Counted from the stretch's first letter, positions 22,117-34,549 are shown. The stretch: 64,000 nt of DNA from Porodaedalea pini (GCA_002794775.1 NBAY01000024.1:248001-312000), one strand, 5' to 3'. A program made the numbers and translations. The notes: generated by a model from the letters alone, not told the origin.

Positions 22117-22514
22117 AGAAACAGTGCATTTTATATTCGCTGAGCACACGTTAAGACGACCCTTTCCATACATTGCTTTGATGATTCAAAATATTTTTTT
22201 CTACCTTGTTGTCTGTTGTCGTGCCTTTGTCTCCAATTTTTTTATCTCCTCTTCCTCGCTTGCTTTAGTTCATCTTCTGTCCTCCGTCTATGCTACCTTG
22301 ACCTTACCTCTATCTCTGGTTCCACTGCCGTACGTGAAAACCAAGCCGAGTCCCGCTTGTGTTGAAGGGCGAGTAGGGATTGTACATTATCAGATAATCG
22401 CTACCGCGCATATACATACATATGTACATACACGGATCCCAAGTATATGGACTGTTATGGTCTTCTTATATCTGGGTATCTGCATCGTCTTACTTCACGA
22501 GGTCCGACTCTGAA
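22117..22514. other. Convergent 3' region
   Basis: About 400 bp between the stops of the CAF-1 gene and the IMPACT-family gene. T-rich and probably made of the two 3' UTRs; no other feature is seen. Confidence 0.4.
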
Positions 22515-23363
22515 TCAAATCCTCTGGGTCAACGAACCATCCTTGGTTCGCGCGAGGACGCCCTTTACACTTCGAATGGCATTTTGTCGGGCACTGACCA
22601 AACGCCTCGCGCGAGTGACGTCTGGCACAGGAGATAGGAGCATTGCAGGATAATCTGGTGCTTCTCGGCGAGTTGGCACTATGGGGTTACTGGCAGAGGT
22701 ATTTCCGTTTGTGCTTCCTTGCTCATCAGCGAGCGGTGAGGTATGGGTCTGAGGCGGAGATACTGCTGCGAGTTCGGCGCGTAGTTGTGCAAGTTGTTCA
22801 TCGAGCTCTTTAAGCTCTTCTATGACTGCCTCGACCTCTTCGATGGCTTTGAAGGTACGGCACACTTCTCGTGTGCATGTTTCAATGTGCGTGAAGCGCA
22901 CAGGCCCGAGCAATGTACCGCCAAACCTGCGTCGTTCTTCCTTTATCAATCTCACAGGCGTAGCATACTTAAATAAGGAGACCCCTCACCATCGACTCAC
23001 AATCACAATCGCATCAATCACACCCTCCTTCTCCATGGCTCTCAAAACGCAGTGCCCGCCGCCATCCTCGCCATCGTCCTCCTTCCCGCCGACGAGCTCA
23101 AAGTCATCCGGTCCGCGCAAGCCATCGCGCCCCGGTCGCAGTTCCATGCAACGCCACGCGGCAATCTCATGCGATGCGGGGCGTGCGCCATGTACGACGT
23201 GTTCGTGGTGAGAACGCGCGCGCTGAGCTGCTGTGGGCGACGCGGCGCGGTAGATCGCGCCGACGAAGGTGCTCCCACGATCTCGGATTTCCGCTGAGGT
23301 GGCGAGAGCGTAGGGAGGAGGGTTGCTGAAGGTGATAAATGATTCAAGGTTCGATGGAGCCAT
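22515..23363 (-). CDS. IMPACT/UPF0029 family protein
   Basis: Exons 22990-23363 and 22515-22926 encode 261 residues. The N-terminal half is an IMPACT N-terminal (UPF0029/YigZ-like) domain: DRGSTFVGAIYRAASPTAAQ, a GGGHCVLRAMEKEGVIDAIV block and, across the intron, SRWFGGTLLGPVRFTHI. In Yih1/IMPACT this domain binds Gcn1 and restrains Gcn2 signalling, but those proteins also have an N-terminal RWD domain that is absent here. The stand-alone domain is also found in bacteria, with unknown substrate. The C-terminal half is a Glu/Leu/Ala-rich coiled coil (IEEVEAVIEELKELDEQLAQ) followed by a polar tail. So the family is clear, the function is not. Confidence 0.85.
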
Positions 23364-23767
23364 GCTAAAGATCACAGCAAAGCGAGCTGAACTGTGCACA
23401 TGTGTTTCCAGGTGAAGGTCAGGAGAACAGATCCGAAATCAAATTCAGACGCGACGCGTCGACGGCACGTGATATAAAACGTGATCTCTAAACTCAGAGG
23501 TAAGTAGCAAATATTTCAAGTTTTTCTCGAGAATCAAACACTATGCAAGAGCATTACAACAGTCAACTATGATATGTACAATTATAATCCTACTGTCCAT
23601 TACTGCCCACAAAGCACCAGTCCGAAAAAGCACAAAGGATTATTGTCCGAAAGAAAGAGAAGAATGTCCTTGAGTGATTACGACGTGGGGTGGTCGTCAT
23701 TTTTACGAGTCATCAGATTGCAAAAGTCGTGAATCGATCGTCGAAATGCATATGCGGTGGACCAAAT

Positions 23768-24318
23768 TTAAGATGCCTCGGAGATGGTAAATACGGGTCC
23801 GAAGTTACCGGAATCGCCGAAGACTGAAGATTGAAGATTAACACGAGTCAGTATTGGTGAAAGCCAAGAGATGACGACAGAACACGTACGGATAACTTGG
23901 TAATCATCACCTGGCTCAATGTCTGGGACAGTGACCTCGACGAATCCGGCCCTCAGGTCAAAGCCCTCCGCAAGGGGTTCACCTATATCATAACAGTCAT
24001 CATCGTATAATATTCCATATTGTCATGCCGGCCACACTCACCGACACTGCCCGGGCCACTCGAGAGAGTTTCGCCACCCTTCGCGAGTGCGACTAGGGCG
24101 CCGTTCGAGATGTGTTCAGGCGCGTCGCTCGTGTCCCAGGTAACGTTCGCCTGCGTGCCGATGACCCAGCCTTCGTTCGCGTTGGGCGTAAGCACTTTCG
24201 GATCCCAGACGTCGCGCGCAATCTCGATAGGGAGCGCGGCGGCGAAGGAGAGAGAGAGGAGCACAGTGAGCGTGGCGAAGAGGGCGAAAAGTTGAGAGGT
24301 AGTGCGCGAAGAGAACAT
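23768..24318 (-). CDS. Small secreted Kre9/Knh1-like cell-surface protein (copy B)
   Basis: Exons 24042-24318, 23890-23982 and 23768-23823 (277, 93 and 56 nt, exactly as in copy A) encode 141 residues. A signal peptide (FALFATLTVLLSLSFAAALP) is followed by the same DVWDPKVLTPNANEGWVIGT and GDSGNFGPVFTI motifs as the paralogue at 7073. Differences such as N-E for T-V and E-H for Q-N are conservative or surface-type. Predicted secreted wall-associated beta-sandwich protein of unknown function. A TATA box lies about 108 bp upstream. Confidence 0.85.
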
Positions 24319-24425
24319 TATGGTTGTCGTGAGTTTCGTTAGGGAAATAGAGGTTGGGTTGGAGGTTGGGAGATTTGGATCAAATCGTTGGAATATAATG
24401 GCAAAACATGGGGTGCTCGACCAGG

Positions 24426-24432
24426 TTATATA
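24426..24432 (-). promoter_or_regulatory. TATA box of copy B
   Basis: TATATAA on the minus strand, 108 bp before the ATG at 24318, in the same position as in copy A. Confidence 0.6.
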
Positions 24433-24906
24433 GTGTGGATGACGCTGTGCAGTGCGTAGCACTCCGGGCTTGCATGTCGGAAATGATCGGACATTCGAGC
24501 GAAAAGTTCACCTGAAGGCGATTCCTAACCGGCCTGTTTGGGCACTGGGCAGAGCATTATTGCGTGGCAAACGCGCCACCAGCTGCGGCGTCTCAGGCTC
24601 GGAGAAGTGAGAAGGGCATGGAAAGGTCGAGAACACTGCTTCTCTTAAAGATGCATGGCTATGAAACTTGCCTTGTCTCTCGCGATGGGTTGCTTACGCC
24701 GAGTCCGAGGGTCCAGGAACTTGATGCGCCCAAACGGTGTCGTCGTTCTGGTCCCGGATGGAGTGGATCCGGATCCGCGATTCGCCTAGTTTCGAGCCAG
24801 TGCTCGGGGATCTTTTAGATCTGGAAGAAAGCTGTGATAACACATAACTCGACATACGTGATGAAATAGAGCTGTAATAGTTCGCAAAAATAAAAGAAAC
24901 GAGATA

Positions 24907-25718
24907 CAGTCTTGGACCGGTCCTTGAACCAGTACATTTTGATTTTGGTTTTGTACAACATTTACAAAATTTTATTCCAAAACAAAAATACTGCATGAAA
25001 ACAATTTATGTTAAGTCCATCCATGCCCAATTTTAAGTGGAGGCAATGAAAGAAAAAATATATATAAAGGATTTATGTTTTGAGCCCAGAATGAGTTGCC
25101 ACCGGTCCTTGCACCACAAATTTCCCACGCTCAGTTCATTTGTGATTTGAGCTCCCCCTTGACATTTTCAAGGTGAATAAATTCTAACTCATAATAAATC
25201 TCATTTATAAGTTTAAAATTAGGAATTGCAGATTCCAGATGGCCTTTTTTTGTGTTTTGTATACTTCAGTCAGGGACTTTTGGATTCAAGTTGATGGAAA
25301 CTTGACGCGTTGAAGGTCACGTGACCAAGTCAGATCGCCCTCAGCCTAGTCAATATTAATGAAGCCTGTTGAATTTTTATACAAGTAAATACTCAACCGA
25401 TTTTCTTGAAATTTTGTACACACAATTTTTTTACAGCTACAGATTCACTGAAAGTTTTTGTTTGAATTTTGAGCTGTTCGTTTTGTAAATATTGTGGCAA
25501 ACAAATTTCAAACTAGTGCAGATCATTACTTTCTCAGGAGTGTTTGACTCAATAACTTCACATATTCTGCAGCAAAGCATACAATTTTTTTTCTGACAAT
25601 GTTTTATGCTAATTAGAGTCTATTGGGATAGTTTTCTGAGATAAAAAAGCTTTTGTTGCTGTGTTATAGGTAGGGTGATGCAAGGACCGGTGGTGGTGCA
25701 AGGACCGGTCCAAGACTG
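24907..25718. mobile_element. MITE with ACCGGTCCTTG terminal repeats, TA flanks
   Basis: The left end CAGTCTTGGACCGGTCCTTG and its exact complement at the right end (to 25718) are bordered by TA (24905-24906, 25719-25720). Extra ACCGGTCCTTGCACCAC copies lie inside at about 25090 and, inverted, at about 25683-25710. The 812-bp interior is AT-rich with no frame of note. The terminal motif shares ACCGGTCCTT at the same offset (base 10) as the element at 4472-5127, so both were probably moved by related transposases. Confidence 0.8.
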
Positions 25719-28386
25719 TACATCATTTTCTTGACGTTGTATAATCAAGCTTGCGGGACGGAAGTATATTATGTCACGGATGACAAGAAAAATCTAGTTC
25801 TTTCTCCATTGGACGACATACAACTTGGGACGAAGTCCCTTTCGAGCCTTCGGCCGAAGTTACTGATAGGCGCGCAAGAAGACGATAGGAGCAATAAAAA
25901 AGCAGACCAGTGAAACCCGAGTGGGCCGAGTCCGAGTCATTGAGTATGATTGGAGGTTGTCATGTGATGTAATCTATAGAAAGATAATCATCTATGCACG
26001 TGCACTATCTAATCTACATATGCATGTCTTCAAGTTTAAAATTCCAAGTTATGCAAACATCTGGTCCATCTCATTATCTTCAAGAACATGCGTGACATCA
26101 ATAGCAATGGATCACGTAGAAAGCGAGAACGAACGTGTAACATTTTTGAGTTGAGTGTTCTGAAAATGGTGAAATCATACATAGGAAGCTTCTCTTTCAA
26201 ATCTGACTGATCTCCGCAAAGCGAGAAAAAGGCGAATTGCGGCTCTACTCCTATCATCATTATGTAGTCTACGAATGATGACTTCATGTGAGAGCATCAG
26301 TCCTTAGAGGCACGAGGTCACTGGCGGACTTGCATCCGAGTCATGCGGCTGTCTTGAGGCCAGAGTTCTCGATCCTTCTACACTCTTCACGAATTCTTGA
26401 AGCACTGCTACCGATGGTACATTTACCAAGGAAGTACCCGTCGCGCTGTTGAATACGGATAGTGATCATCTTCAAATGAGCTTCTTCCCTCGGATCTCCG
26501 ACGTTCATCGCCGCGCAATACGCTGCGCTGTGTCATCGTGATGCATAGGCTATTCTGGTCGAAAGCCTCGCTAAACGCCGTCTTATTCCAATGACCCTCT
26601 CAACCTCTCAACCTCCACTTTTAACCTTGACGTCGCTAAACGAAACTCACGATAACCATCATGTTCTCCTCGCACATCCAGACAGATGTATATGCGAAGT
26701 TTAACGAAGGATCCCCATCTTGAATTCTATGTTGCAGTCAGCGAAATCTCCCGACGAACACTGTTGTTGCCGAATCTATCATCAAACGCATCCGGTGACG
26801 ACGACGATAGAGCGAAGACGAGCGAGGATACCGAGGGTCTCGGATGAAGGCCAATTATGACCGGTGGTTCTCCAATACATACTGTAGTTCGCTAAATCTG
26901 CTTAATGACAAGTGCAGCACCCCATTGATTTATACGGAGGACTTGAGCTTGGCTTGCGCTAATATGCAATTGCTAAAACAAAGCGAGTACAGCTCAATAT
27001 CTATAAACCGGAGCAGGGATTGATTTTTACGAGCCCGGAAATCCTATGTCACTTTAAAGTATCGACGAGTACATGGGTCCGGCAGTGAGCAACTTATTGT
27101 GATATGTTGCCGAAGATCTTGATTCCATAGGGACGATGTCTGCAGAAATCCCATGTTACATGTTTATGAGATGTTCTTCAGGAAGTAAAGTACTTGAAGG
27201 TCCTATGAAACCGACCAAATCTAGGTTCACGCAGCCAGCATAGTCAACTCTAACTTGATCAAATCCCCCAAACCAGTCAGACCCATACAATGGTAGGCCA
27301 TGACCAAGCTCAATGAGACGGAGTCAGGCGAACCAGGTCGAAGAAGGAATGCTGGGTGGATGGTGGTGCCGAAGATGATCCATTCAGAGAGCTTGGACGC
27401 ACTTAAAAGCAGGTCACCTACAGGCAGCGTAGTATGGTTTTGTAAAGAAACCCTGACTTTGGGGATTCTGCACAGCAGAAGATGGGGCTGTGAATGGAAG
27501 GCCTAATGTTAAGGGAAGTTGGTTGGGCCTTGGAAGTCGAGACGATGCACCTGCAGCGGTTGGCAGAAGAAATGTTTTAAATGAACAGTACACTATACGA
27601 GAGACAGAAAGTCAGAGACTCTCGATCGAACACAAGTAGATTATTTATCTCGCCTATCTGTAACACATTTTGTATTTCAGTTTGACCATTGCCTCGACTC
27701 CTCATGTAGTTGAGCCCGCACAACATATAGAAGAGTCGCACAGGCACCGGTCGAGTTGTCTTGAGAGTTTTATCCAGGAGTCAGCATCGTTCTTCTGACT
27801 CTTTCGACCATCGGTCGAGGATTGAGACGCTGAAGCCAGAACCTTGCTGAATCAAACAGTTCAAGTTGGCGAAACAGAACCAGTTATTCAGATGGTCAGC
27901 ATTAGTCTAGACATGTTGAAGATGTTCTGGACGCTGCGGCCCGAAAGCAATGCAAGTTGAAGATAATATTGTCGTTGATGTAAAGAGTCAACGAGACGTC
28001 CGAGTCAAGTCACTTGATCAGTGCAGACCGGTGTCGATTAGCAGCCGTGTGAAATATTTTATAACTCTTTTGGTCATCGGCTGCATTTGCACTGTCTCCA
28101 CTCAATTTGTCTAATTCCTGCTGTTGCCCGCACGACTAACTTCCTCGAAAACGCAAGGTAAAACGACAGTGAGAAGGCCGTCTGAACGACACCAGGACTT
28201 CTTGTTTTGCCTTGTTCCTTGATAAGGGACTGTGGTCGTTCAAGCTTGCGGCGCGCGCCGGTGCTTTGCTTCTCACCGTCCACGGTCAGGTGCTAGTTCG
28301 TCGCGCTCAGGCCGAGTGCTGGACGTTTGGGGCCAAAACCGTATACGTTGGACGCATTGGAAGCGCACAACCAGGTTGTATGAGCC
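25719..28386. other. Gene-poor region with one secreted-protein relic
   Basis: About 2.7 kb without a convincing gene. Short frames only. At 26606-26677 there is a decayed copy of the 5' UTR and first codons of the Kre9/Knh1-like gene (acgaaactcacgataaccatc then ATGTTCTCCTCGCA). No complete transposon, RNA gene or domain was recognised in the rest. Confidence 0.5.
26606..26677 (+). pseudogene. Relic of Kre9/Knh1-like gene 5' end
   Basis: The leader sequence (caacctc...acgaaactcacgataaccatc) and start ATGTTCTCCTCGCA match the leader and first five codons of the genes at 7073 and 24318. After that the similarity stops. It shows that this gene has been copied at least three times in the neighbourhood. 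Confidence 0.6.
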
Positions 28387-30843
28387 ATGGATGACTTTGG
28401 CATCGTCTATATCATCGAGAATGCCCAGCAATTCTGGTCAGGTATGTCTCATTCTGCCGCTCATGTCTCGCATGCACATAATTTATTCTCGAATGTATTA
28501 CCATCTTGTAGAGCTCGAGGATATTCTACGCATACCAGAGGATGCAAATTTAGGGCAGTTGGATGCGACCTTGGCACGCTTTGTCTCTTTCTGCGCGACG
28601 TACCATGGTCAGTTGCATGCTAGCGCGTCCTCAGTGAACTGTATTCATCACACTTGCTAGAACAATACCTGCAGACGCCTGTTCAGCTGGAGCACGCATG
28701 TTCGCTTCTCCTGCAGTGCGACCTCTTTACATTTCATTCTGAAAGGATGCGGGAGCGCTTGCTGGACGACGCGGAGAAGGTCTGCTCTTTTTCTCTCCTG
28801 CTTCCTCCGATCCGTGCATAACGGAGTGTTCGAATTGACAGACCACGGATCCGCATGTGCAGCTCATCCTGTTCCAGATACTCCTGCAATATGGCCGTAA
28901 TCACCCGAGCTTTTTAAGGTCTCACAAGAAATGGGTGCCGCTGATTCCTCTCCTTATGGATTATGTCTTGCTCAACTTTGATCCGGATGTGGAGGATCTC
29001 GTGACAAGCTCCAGCTGGACGAAGACCATGCCTGCACCCATTGAGGCGAGCTTACGGATCTTGGCTGTGGGGATACTTTACGAAGTCTGCAGAGTGCAAA
29101 AGTTCTCTGTGGCGGATTTACGTAGGTGTTGGTTGTAGAAAGCGCATGAACTCAATTTGACGTCGAATCTCAAATCTTTCTTAGGCATTTTTGACGATGC
29201 TTTTCTTGATTATCTCTTCGATCTTGTCGAGCAAACTAGGCATATGCAAGACGAAACACTGAACTACTCCCTTATCAAGTTAATTGTGCGTGCCTTGGTT
29301 TGCTCAAATTATTTCTGACTTATTTTTTCCCTGTTAGGTTGCGTTGAACGAGCAATTCATGGTTGCAACGGTGTCAGCTACTACACCAACTCCTGGAGCT
29401 ACCCACCGAGATCCGAAACATGTGCCTGCAGAACAGAGCAATCGTGTGCTGCGCGTTCTCATGCTACGGCTGAACTCCAGCAAGACTTTTGGCGAGAACA
29501 TGATTTTTATGCTCAATCGTGCGGGTAAGTTGTCTTCGAAGAGTCGTACTATGGTCAGCGTAGCTTAATTTTACCTCATGATAGGTCGTTCACCGGAAGA
29601 CCTTTGCATGCAACTGCTGGTCTTGAAAATCCTGTATTTATTATTTACGACAAAGGGCACTTCGGAATACTTCTACACAAACGACCTGCGCGTGCTTGTG
29701 GACGTATTCTTGCGCGAACTCGTTGACCTCGACGAAGACAGCGAATCAGTATGTTTCTGTACCTAAAAATACTTGACTATGACTCATCTATTCTGACAAC
29801 AGTTAAGACATACCTACCTCCGCGTACTCCACCCGCTCCTCACGCGCACCCAACTCCGCTCAGTGCCATATAAACGTTCTCAAATTGTACGCACGCTGGA
29901 GTCGCTCATCAGTCACTCGAGCATCCGGGAGGTCAACCCCACGACAAAGCGCCTTGTCGAACGCTGTCTCTCGGGAGATTGGTGCGTGCAACTGCGGCGC
30001 GTCAACTCTCCTGGATCAGACAGCAGTGCACCTGGATTCAGCGCTGGCTCGAGCAGAATTGACAGTCCGGGCATGGAAGGCATTGCGTCGACGTCGAAGA
30101 ACGAGTACATCCCGTCGTCCCCGCCAGACAATTTGCGCACGCCGAAACCGCGCGATAAGTTGCATTCTATGAAATCGAGTAAGAGCGCGGAGAACCTCAG
30201 AAGTGTACATGGTTCAAAGGCGAAGGCGCACGGGCACAATGGAGACTCCTACGCGAAGCAGGGCAACGGTAGTGCATTAAGTCTCCAGTCGATGAGTGCC
30301 GCTCTACCTCCGATCTCCATGCCCAACTCTCCCAGTTCTCCAAGTTCACCACTTGCAACCGCGAAGCCGCATCGCGCGTCGTCACTGCCCGACAAAAACG
30401 CTGCGTCGTCTTCAAACACATCCCTTCCGTCCTCTGAGTCCTCGTTCGATCAGCTCGCAGGGGCAACTAGCCCAGCAAAGCCTTCTGCGATGTCGCGTGT
30501 GCACAGCCAGACAGGCTCGTGCTCTGGCTCTGGAGCACATACGAGCTCCCTCGACCAGGTCGTCGACAGTATCGTCGCGCCAACACCCATCCCGGCTGCA
30601 CGCTCTGTGTCTTCCATGTCAGGCAAGAGAATCCCCTCCGGGTCGAGTCATCCGCACGAGCACGAACGTCAGTATCACCGGCACCATCGGACTGCACCGC
30701 CGACACCACCTCCCAAACGACGCAAGCCGCCTGCAGTACCCGTGGCAAGCACGCGTACGCCGGGTGGTGCGACGATGATGACGATCGCGAAGTCGCGAAC
30801 GACGCCGAGCCCATTGGGTCGCGTGCATCCTATAACTCCTTAG
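28387..30843 (+). CDS. Ldb17/SPIN90-like actin-patch protein
   Basis: Eight exons (28387-28441, 28512-28607, 28661-28779, 28842-29121, 29185-29285, 29338-29524, 29585-29748, 29803-30843) encode 680 residues. Residues 1-400 form the SPIN90/Ldb17 leucine-rich (formerly DUF2013) armadillo-like domain, with [40 protein letters not shown] and [28 protein letters not shown] helices. The rest is Ser/Pro-rich, with a proline cluster ([16 protein letters not shown]) suited to SH3 binding. In yeasts, Ldb17 and Dip1 act at endocytic actin patches; Dip1/SPIN90 activates Arp2/3 to seed linear filaments. The donor GTCTGC at 28780 is atypical but the frame requires it. Confidence 0.85.
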
Positions 30844-31333
30844 CTGTGGAAAAGTGGAGCTTCCATGATAACACATTGGTTTAATTTCTGATCTTAAGCC
30901 TCGAGGGTACTGTTGGGGAAGTTTGGAACAATCCGTGCTCCGTTATTTTTTTGCATTTCTCAGGCTTAGACCCACTAGCACTGCAGGTCATATATTGTAT
31001 ATTTCTTCAAACACCAAGGAGCCCATACTTTAAAAACACTTCCATCTTGTCGTGCAATGATTGTCAGGGCAAGGCATTATTTCAGGCCGAGAAACAGAGG
31101 AGCTGCGATTATTTGATTGTCGAGGCGGAATGCGACGAGGAAATGATATCCGTAAAATATTGTAATAAACACACAGATTTGATGACGAAACTAGGGGTTG
31201 CAGAGGACACTTTTATCGCTCACTACTTTGGATCAATAGCTTCATTCCACCAGGAGTCATATCATTACGTGGCACATCTTCTTTGTTCATATATACTCAA
31301 CCCCCTCCGTCCTCACATGCCCGGCACGGAGAT
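30844..31333. other. Intergenic with unsupported frame
   Basis: About 490 bp. A 128-codon frame on the plus strand (30951-31337) has no recognisable domain and overlaps the kinase end; I do not call it a gene. The homology to the intact CaM-kinase locus ends at about 31310. Confidence 0.4.
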
Positions 31334-32850
31334 TTAAGACTCATTTATCTTCCTTGCATTGGAGTCCCTCTGGATTGTTGGAAGCAGATCCTTCGACCCA
31401 CCAGTCGGGCTCTCAGGGTCCGCAACGAAGTGCGGTATCTCACTTGCAAGCCAGCGATGTTCTAGTGCCTCCTTTGCCGTCGGCCGCTCAGCGGGATCCA
31501 CCGTCAGGCATGTCCGTACAAAATCCCGTGCCGTCTCGCTCACGTTCGCCCAATATTCCTCCGGCTCGAATGCATAATCACCTTTGAGAATCGCCTGCAT
31601 CTCGAGTTCTTGGCTGTTTCGGTCGAATGGTGTGTATCCGCAGAGCAGAAAGTACGTGATTACGCCCATTGCCCAGACGTCCACAGGTTTCCCGTACCCA
31701 GCTGTATCTTCATGTCATTACGTATAGTAGAGTATGAGTGAAAGTAACGCACATTTTTTGAAAATCTCCGGTGCCATGTACTATTTTGCATGATGCGTTT
31801 CAGACATTTAGCGAATGCGATATACAGGCAAGAGACGTACGTTGGGGGTGCCGCAGATATCAGTAAGCAATTGCAGCTTGTCCGCGTCCATGATTCGTGA
31901 AAATCCAAAATCGGCGATCATTATGTCCGCATCCTCCGCCTTCGTCCGGAACAGCAGATTCTCGGGCTTCAGATCTGTGCAACAAGAGCGCTGAATAACA
32001 AGGCAGGCGACATTTGGGATGAGCAAGTATACCTCGGTGGACAATGCCGCATTCATGGATGTAATCGACTGCTTTCATCACCGTCCTCACCAGTTTAGCA
32101 GCATGGCTGTGAGAATTCAAACGTGCATATATGCGACCAGAATTCATCGTTAGTAGGAGGAAGCAAGTTCAGATAGCAGATGAGACACGCACGCTTCAGA
32201 GTAATTGCCCTTGGCACATATGCGATCGAAGAGCTCACCACCAGTACATAGATCGAAACAGAGATAGAGGTTGTGTGTGGTCTGAGACAAAAGATCGTAG
32301 TCAGCTTTTAATCTATATAGGCGGAAATAACTCGTACCTCGAAGTAATCGTGGAGCGTCACGATGTTTTTATGGCCCTTGGACACGCGTTTGAGTACAGC
32401 GATCTCGTTCCTAACCTGCACGCAACTAGCATCAGCACAGACACGCGCGCAGGATATAGCGCCTCCAAACGGCTGACCATGAATTCGCGGCCCACCCTGA
32501 GCTTCTTGTTGATGACTTTGCATGCATAGTATCTCCCTGTTCTGATGTGAACGGCCTCCTTCACGACCGCATCCGTCCTACTGCCCAGCGTCTTGCCGGT
32601 GCGGTACTGGGGGCATAGAGCGAGATCAGAGACAGAATGCGCAAATGGTAATGAGGGGGACGCTAGATGTCCTACGCACTTGGCATGGTACGGTCGTCGG
32701 AGTCGCCTTTTTTGCGAGCACCTTGTTGTGGTTAGTGGCAGAGTATGCTTTCGGTCGGCCGTTCGACAATGATATGCTGCTGCTGCTGCTTCCTGGCAAA
32801 TGATTCCACGGAATAGGCTGGAACAGGGATGGTCGCATTAGTTGGTACAT
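31334..32850 (-). CDS. Truncated CaM-kinase paralogue
   Basis: Exons 32680-32850, 32478-32606, 32338-32415, 32193-32281, 32033-32106, 31841-31974, 31753-31780 and 31334-31701 form an intact 356-codon frame. Exon lengths match those of the full gene at 35260. The beta-3 Lys (YYACKVINKK), HRD...KPEN and DFG are present. However, the glycine loop reads GSRTDAVV instead of GSGTYAIV, and the activation-segment GTPGYMAPE reads GTPNYMAPE. The frame runs through the donor that joins the next exon in the full gene and stops at NARKINES, so the autoinhibitory and calmodulin-binding region is missing. The native N-terminus is also gone; translation could begin at the ATG at 32850, inside the neighbouring gene's last exon. 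Likely non-functional or altered in control. Confidence 0.7.
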
Positions 32851-34549
32851 CTACGTTTGTGACACAGTTGGTAGCACTGTCGAAATGGAGTGAGGGGGAG
32901 TCAGAAGCCTTCGTAGATACCGAGAATGTGCAGGCGGAGACGAACGAATCAGTAACAAGTTGATTTGTGCACTGCGTGACGGTGTTGTCAACTTGACATG
33001 CATTGGAGGACAGATGGCCTTTGTCCTTTCCGACAACACGTCCGACTGACAAATATAATAAGAAGGTTAAACCGTTTCGAAGCTATACTACTTATTGCTC
33101 ACCTTTTACGCGTGATTCTACATCCAAATGTGTCTCGATAGAAAAACAAGATTTCAAAATACGAGAGTCGGGGAGGCCGTCTAAATTTTCATCTGCATAC
33201 TAGATAGCAGTCGGAAAAGCTATTTATGAGCTCAATGATGTACAGTACCTTCACAATCTGGCAAACATCAGAATCATGTATGAGAGCGACATCCGCATCT
33301 GAATGCTATGGAAGTTCAAGTTAATCTGAGTCGGATAGCTTGCAATATTTCTTCACGGACTTCTAGGATAAAGTTTAAGAGGATATCATGTATGGTTTCA
33401 GTCTGTTTCCTTCAACATTAGAACACGAAATGGAAGTGTAGCAGCACAAGAAACATTCACGGACCTCAATGAAAATCTGCGAAGCGTCATATCCACTGCT
33501 ATCAGATCCATGAGAGTATTCATCCGATAGAGACTCAGAATCTTGCTCCAGAGAAGTAAGAAGCGGTGCTACATCTCCATCCTTGTCCATGTCCAGATCT
33601 TCAGGGTCCGCGGCCGCCTTTATGATGCGGGGAGCGCGTAGCTTGCGCTCACGGACACGAAAACCTCTGAGGAATATGCATTGATTGTAAACCGGGCCTT
33701 CTTCTAGGCTGGTATCTTGGAATGGAGCAATCTCGATAGCACGGTTAGCAATTGGCACTACCGGAGGACGCACAGGACCCGGCCCGCATCGATGAGGTAC
33801 ATTGATAGATGATTGCCATGTTCCCCAGAAAGCTGCAGACCCAGAGGCTGCTTGGGTGGGATCCCCTGCCTTGAACTCGACCTGACACTGAGAGGCTTTC
33901 TCAACGAAAGTTGCTGTTGCCCAATCTGCCGTTAGATCGCAGCCTGTGACCAAGACAATGTTATGTAAGCTGATCAAGCAGCCCAGGACATCTCGCATGA
34001 ATGTGATCCAAGCGCGATAGTTCTGTAGCATGTAAATTGCCAAGTCCCTTTCATAAAGGATGTCTTCGCGAAATGCGGGATGTTTGATAACAAGTGCTGC
34101 ACCCTGGTGGTTAGAGACGCTAAACGTGATCATCGCATTGACTGGCAAGCTGGATCTATGTAACCCACCAAGGCGCATAACTCTGATTATGATGAACAAT
34201 TTATGGAGGGCACAAATGAAACTCACCCAGAAACGCCAAAGTCACCCTCAAGCACGCGAACGTGTGCTGAATGCATCGCGCCCGCTGGAAGAGCACTACG
34301 GCAAAATGTCTCTGAAGAATTTGGTTGCAGAGGGGCATAGCCCTCTGGCGTACCGCGCTGGACATTTATCGGGTGCTCCCTTGGCAGGAAAGCATTGAAC
34401 ACCCTATGGAATCGGCCGAACCTGTCGACATAGCCAACATCCCCAACCCTGATTTTGTCGAACTCTCCCGCTGGGTCTGGCTCGTATACAGGTAATCCGT
34501 GACCGAGTTTTGAGAGTTCAGCATGGTAAACATCCCGTTCGGATGTCAT
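32732..34549 (-). CDS. Uncharacterised basidiomycete N-module family protein (member 2), 3' truncated
   Basis: Exons 34227-34549, 33465-34155, 33361-33402, 33249-33305, 33103-33199 and 32732-33045 encode 507 residues. The N-module (about 1-338) starts MTSERDVYHAELSKLGHG and has GDVGYVDRFGRFHRVFNAFL, VTGCDLTADWATATFVEK, HRCGPGPVRPP and QCIFLRGFRVRERKLRAP. An acidic Ser/Asp stretch and the small exons (42, 57, 97 nt) with SDADVALIHDSDVCQIVK follow. I recognise this as a basidiomycete-expanded family of unknown function. Its last codons (SILCH and the stop) lie inside sequence derived from the CaM-kinase 5' coding region, so the original C-terminus has been replaced. It sits between two CaM-kinase copies on the same strand. 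Confidence 0.75.

Larger units (their letters stand above)
23533..24786 (-). repeat. Segmental duplication, right copy (inverted)
   Basis: Reverse-orientation counterpart of 6570-7845. It covers the 3' flank, the three exons with introns, the promoter and about 350 bp upstream of it. Coding exons have kept identical lengths; introns and flanks have diverged more. About 17 kb separates the copies. Confidence 0.8.

Noticed and set aside
30951..31337. 128-codon plus-strand frame next to the truncated kinase
   Set aside because: No recognisable domain, no supporting introns, and its end overlaps kinase coding sequence on the other strand.
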